From a bacterium UBP4_UBA6127 (lineage in GTDB: Bacteria; UBP4; UBA4092): 41,919 nt of DNA. Position numbers and translations under genes: made by a program. The notes beneath the pieces were generated by a model. That model did not search any database. It was not told the origin of the DNA and saw only the letters and a program-made list of their open reading frames with translations. This document shows positions 40,898 to 41,919 of this stretch, in pieces. The stretch spans positions 23,845 through 65,763 of the forward strand of contig DIVR01000075.1 of assembly GCA_002428325.1 (NCBI GenBank). Reading direction: 5' to 3'. Position 1 is the stretch's first letter. Each line of letters opens with the position of its first letter.

Positions 40898-41919
40898 ATG
40901 GTACATAAAGAAACCTTGACTAAACATAAAAATAATAAGAAATTCAACCTGATAAGTCTGGGTTGCCCTAAAAACCTGATTGACAGCGAACAAACCATTT
41001 TCCTGCTGGAACGGGCCGGTTATCTGTTTACCACGGTTTCGAATGAGGCTGAGATTATCCTGGTCAATACCTGTGGATTTATTAATTCCAGTAAGGAAGA
41101 ATCAGTAGAAACTATCATCGAGGCGGCTCAGAATAAAAAAAAGGGAGCCTGCCGTAAGCTGATTGTCATGGGATGCCTGGCACAGCTTTATAAAAAGCAA
41201 TTGTTAAAAGAAATTCCGGAAATTGATGCGGTCATTGGAACTGGTGATTTCCCTTTTATAACCGATATTCTAAATGAGTTGGAGTCGGGCCACCCGGTGG
41301 TCAGAGTAGGAAAACCTTTGAAAGGGAATGAACTGGCATTGCCCCGGCATCTGTGTACGGTTTCCCATTCAGCGTATCTGAAGATTTCCGAAGGATGCAA
41401 TCATCTTTGTTCTTATTGTATTATCCCCCGTATCAGAGGGAAGCAGACCAGCCGAAGCCTCGATTCTATTGTTGATGAAGCGAAACTGCTGGCAGCTCAG
41501 GGAGTCAGAGAAATTAACCTGATTGGCCAGGATTTGACGGATTATGGCCATGACCTTTATGGTAAAAGGCAATTGCCTGAGCTTCTAAGGCGATTGAACA
41601 ATGTTGAAAACATCCGGTGGATTCGGCTTTTATATACTTATCCAAACTATATAGATGATGAGTTGATTGATACCATCGCAGAATGCGACCGGGTATGCAA
41701 ATATATCGATGTTCCTCTTCAACATGTGTCTTCCTCGATTTTGAAATCTATGAAAAGGGGAGGAAACAGGAAGAAAACTGAAATTTTTATCCAAAAGCTC
41801 AGAGAACGGGTTTCGGGGATCGTAATTCGGACCACCTTTATTGTGGGGTATCCCGGAGAGACTCGAAAAGACTTTTTAGAATTAATGGATTTTGTCGAGA
41901 AAATGGAATTAGACAGAGT
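40898..41919 (+). CDS. rimO: Ribosomal protein S12 methylthiotransferase RimO, 3' end outside window
   Basis: Radical SAM enzyme that methylthiolates the conserved aspartate of ribosomal protein S12. My translation from the ATG at 40898 gives a lysine-rich start, then FNLISLGCPKNLIDSEQT with the first N-terminal cluster cysteine, VNTCGFI, MGCLAQ, and the radical SAM CNHLCSYC at about residues 166-173. The middle contains LIGQDLTDYG, and the frame runs open to the window edge (340 codons). The LGCPKNxxDSE start and the DLTDYG motif distinguish RimO from MiaB. It directly follows lolA. Confidence 0.93.
   Translation, partial: MVHKETLTKHKNNKKFNLISLGCPKNLIDSEQTIFLLERAGYLFTTVSNEAEIILVNTCGFINSSKEESVETIIEAAQNKKKGACRKLIVMGCLAQLYKKQLLKEIPEIDAVIGTGDFPFITDILNELESGHPVVRVGKPLKGNELALPRHLCTVSHSAYLKISEGCNHLCSYCIIPRIRGKQTSRSLDSIVDEAKLLAAQGVREINLIGQDLTDYGHDLYGKRQLPELLRRLNNVENIRWIRLLYTYPNYIDDELIDTIAECDRVCKYIDVPLQHVSSSILKSMKRGGNRKKTEIFIQKLRERVSGIVIRTTFIVGYPGETRKDFLELMDFVEKMELDR

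Overview
The window comes from a bacterium with a Gram-negative type envelope. This is suggested by two LolA-fold secreted proteins, lipobox-bearing lipoproteins, a periplasmic-type cell-wall amidase, a type IV pilus/type II secretion ATPase with its prepilin peptidase, and a squalene (HpnCDE) pathway. Genes are close-packed, several use ATGA overlaps, and many are unlike well-known model genera. An uncultivated lineage is likely, but I cannot assign a phylum from the sequence alone.

Left part (1-14609) reads entirely on the minus strand. In transcription order it holds a pilB-like ATPase with an unusual membrane/zinc-ribbon N-terminus, a CvpA-like membrane protein, recN, an orphan family-5 solute-binding protein, a membrane protein with the residue pattern of presenilin-type (A22) GxGD proteases, truA, purN, mfd, prepilin peptidase, aroE, aroC and a tRNA-Pro(GGG) cut by the window edge. 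This is a housekeeping mix of DNA repair, purine and aromatic biosynthesis, RNA modification and pilus assembly.

At 14610-14918 there is a divergent intergenic region with several strong hairpins. To its right lie a lipoprotein amidase with Ig-like and regulatory-like C-terminal domains, and a secreted protein with a coiled coil and a LolA-like domain.

The centre (18109-30094, plus strand) looks like a carbohydrate catabolic island. It has an orphan corrinoid protein, a fumarylacetoacetate-hydrolase-family protein translationally coupled to a secreted glycosidase-like protein, three tandem DUF4434-like TIM-barrel proteins (one exported with a discoidin domain, two cytosolic), a LacI repressor, a ROK sugar kinase, and a family-1 sugar ABC importer (lipoprotein binding protein and two permeases, no ATPase). 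The implied flow is extracytoplasmic cleavage, import of an oligosaccharide, cytosolic cleavage by the two DUF4434 paralogues, then phosphorylation by the ROK kinase.

The right part (30176-41919) has a secreted double OB-fold protein, cytidine deaminase, a hotdog thioesterase, a tandem-domain glycosyltransferase with a lysine-rich tail, two zinc alcohol dehydrogenases, the squalene genes hpnC-hpnD-hpnE, lolA and the start of rimO. Two intergenic regions here carry paired 18-bp palindromes of the form TTTTGACAnnTGTCAAAA, which look like operators of one unknown regulator. A 42-bp imperfect repeat occurs at 3345 and 32460. No CRISPR array, insertion sequence, rRNA or replication origin was seen.
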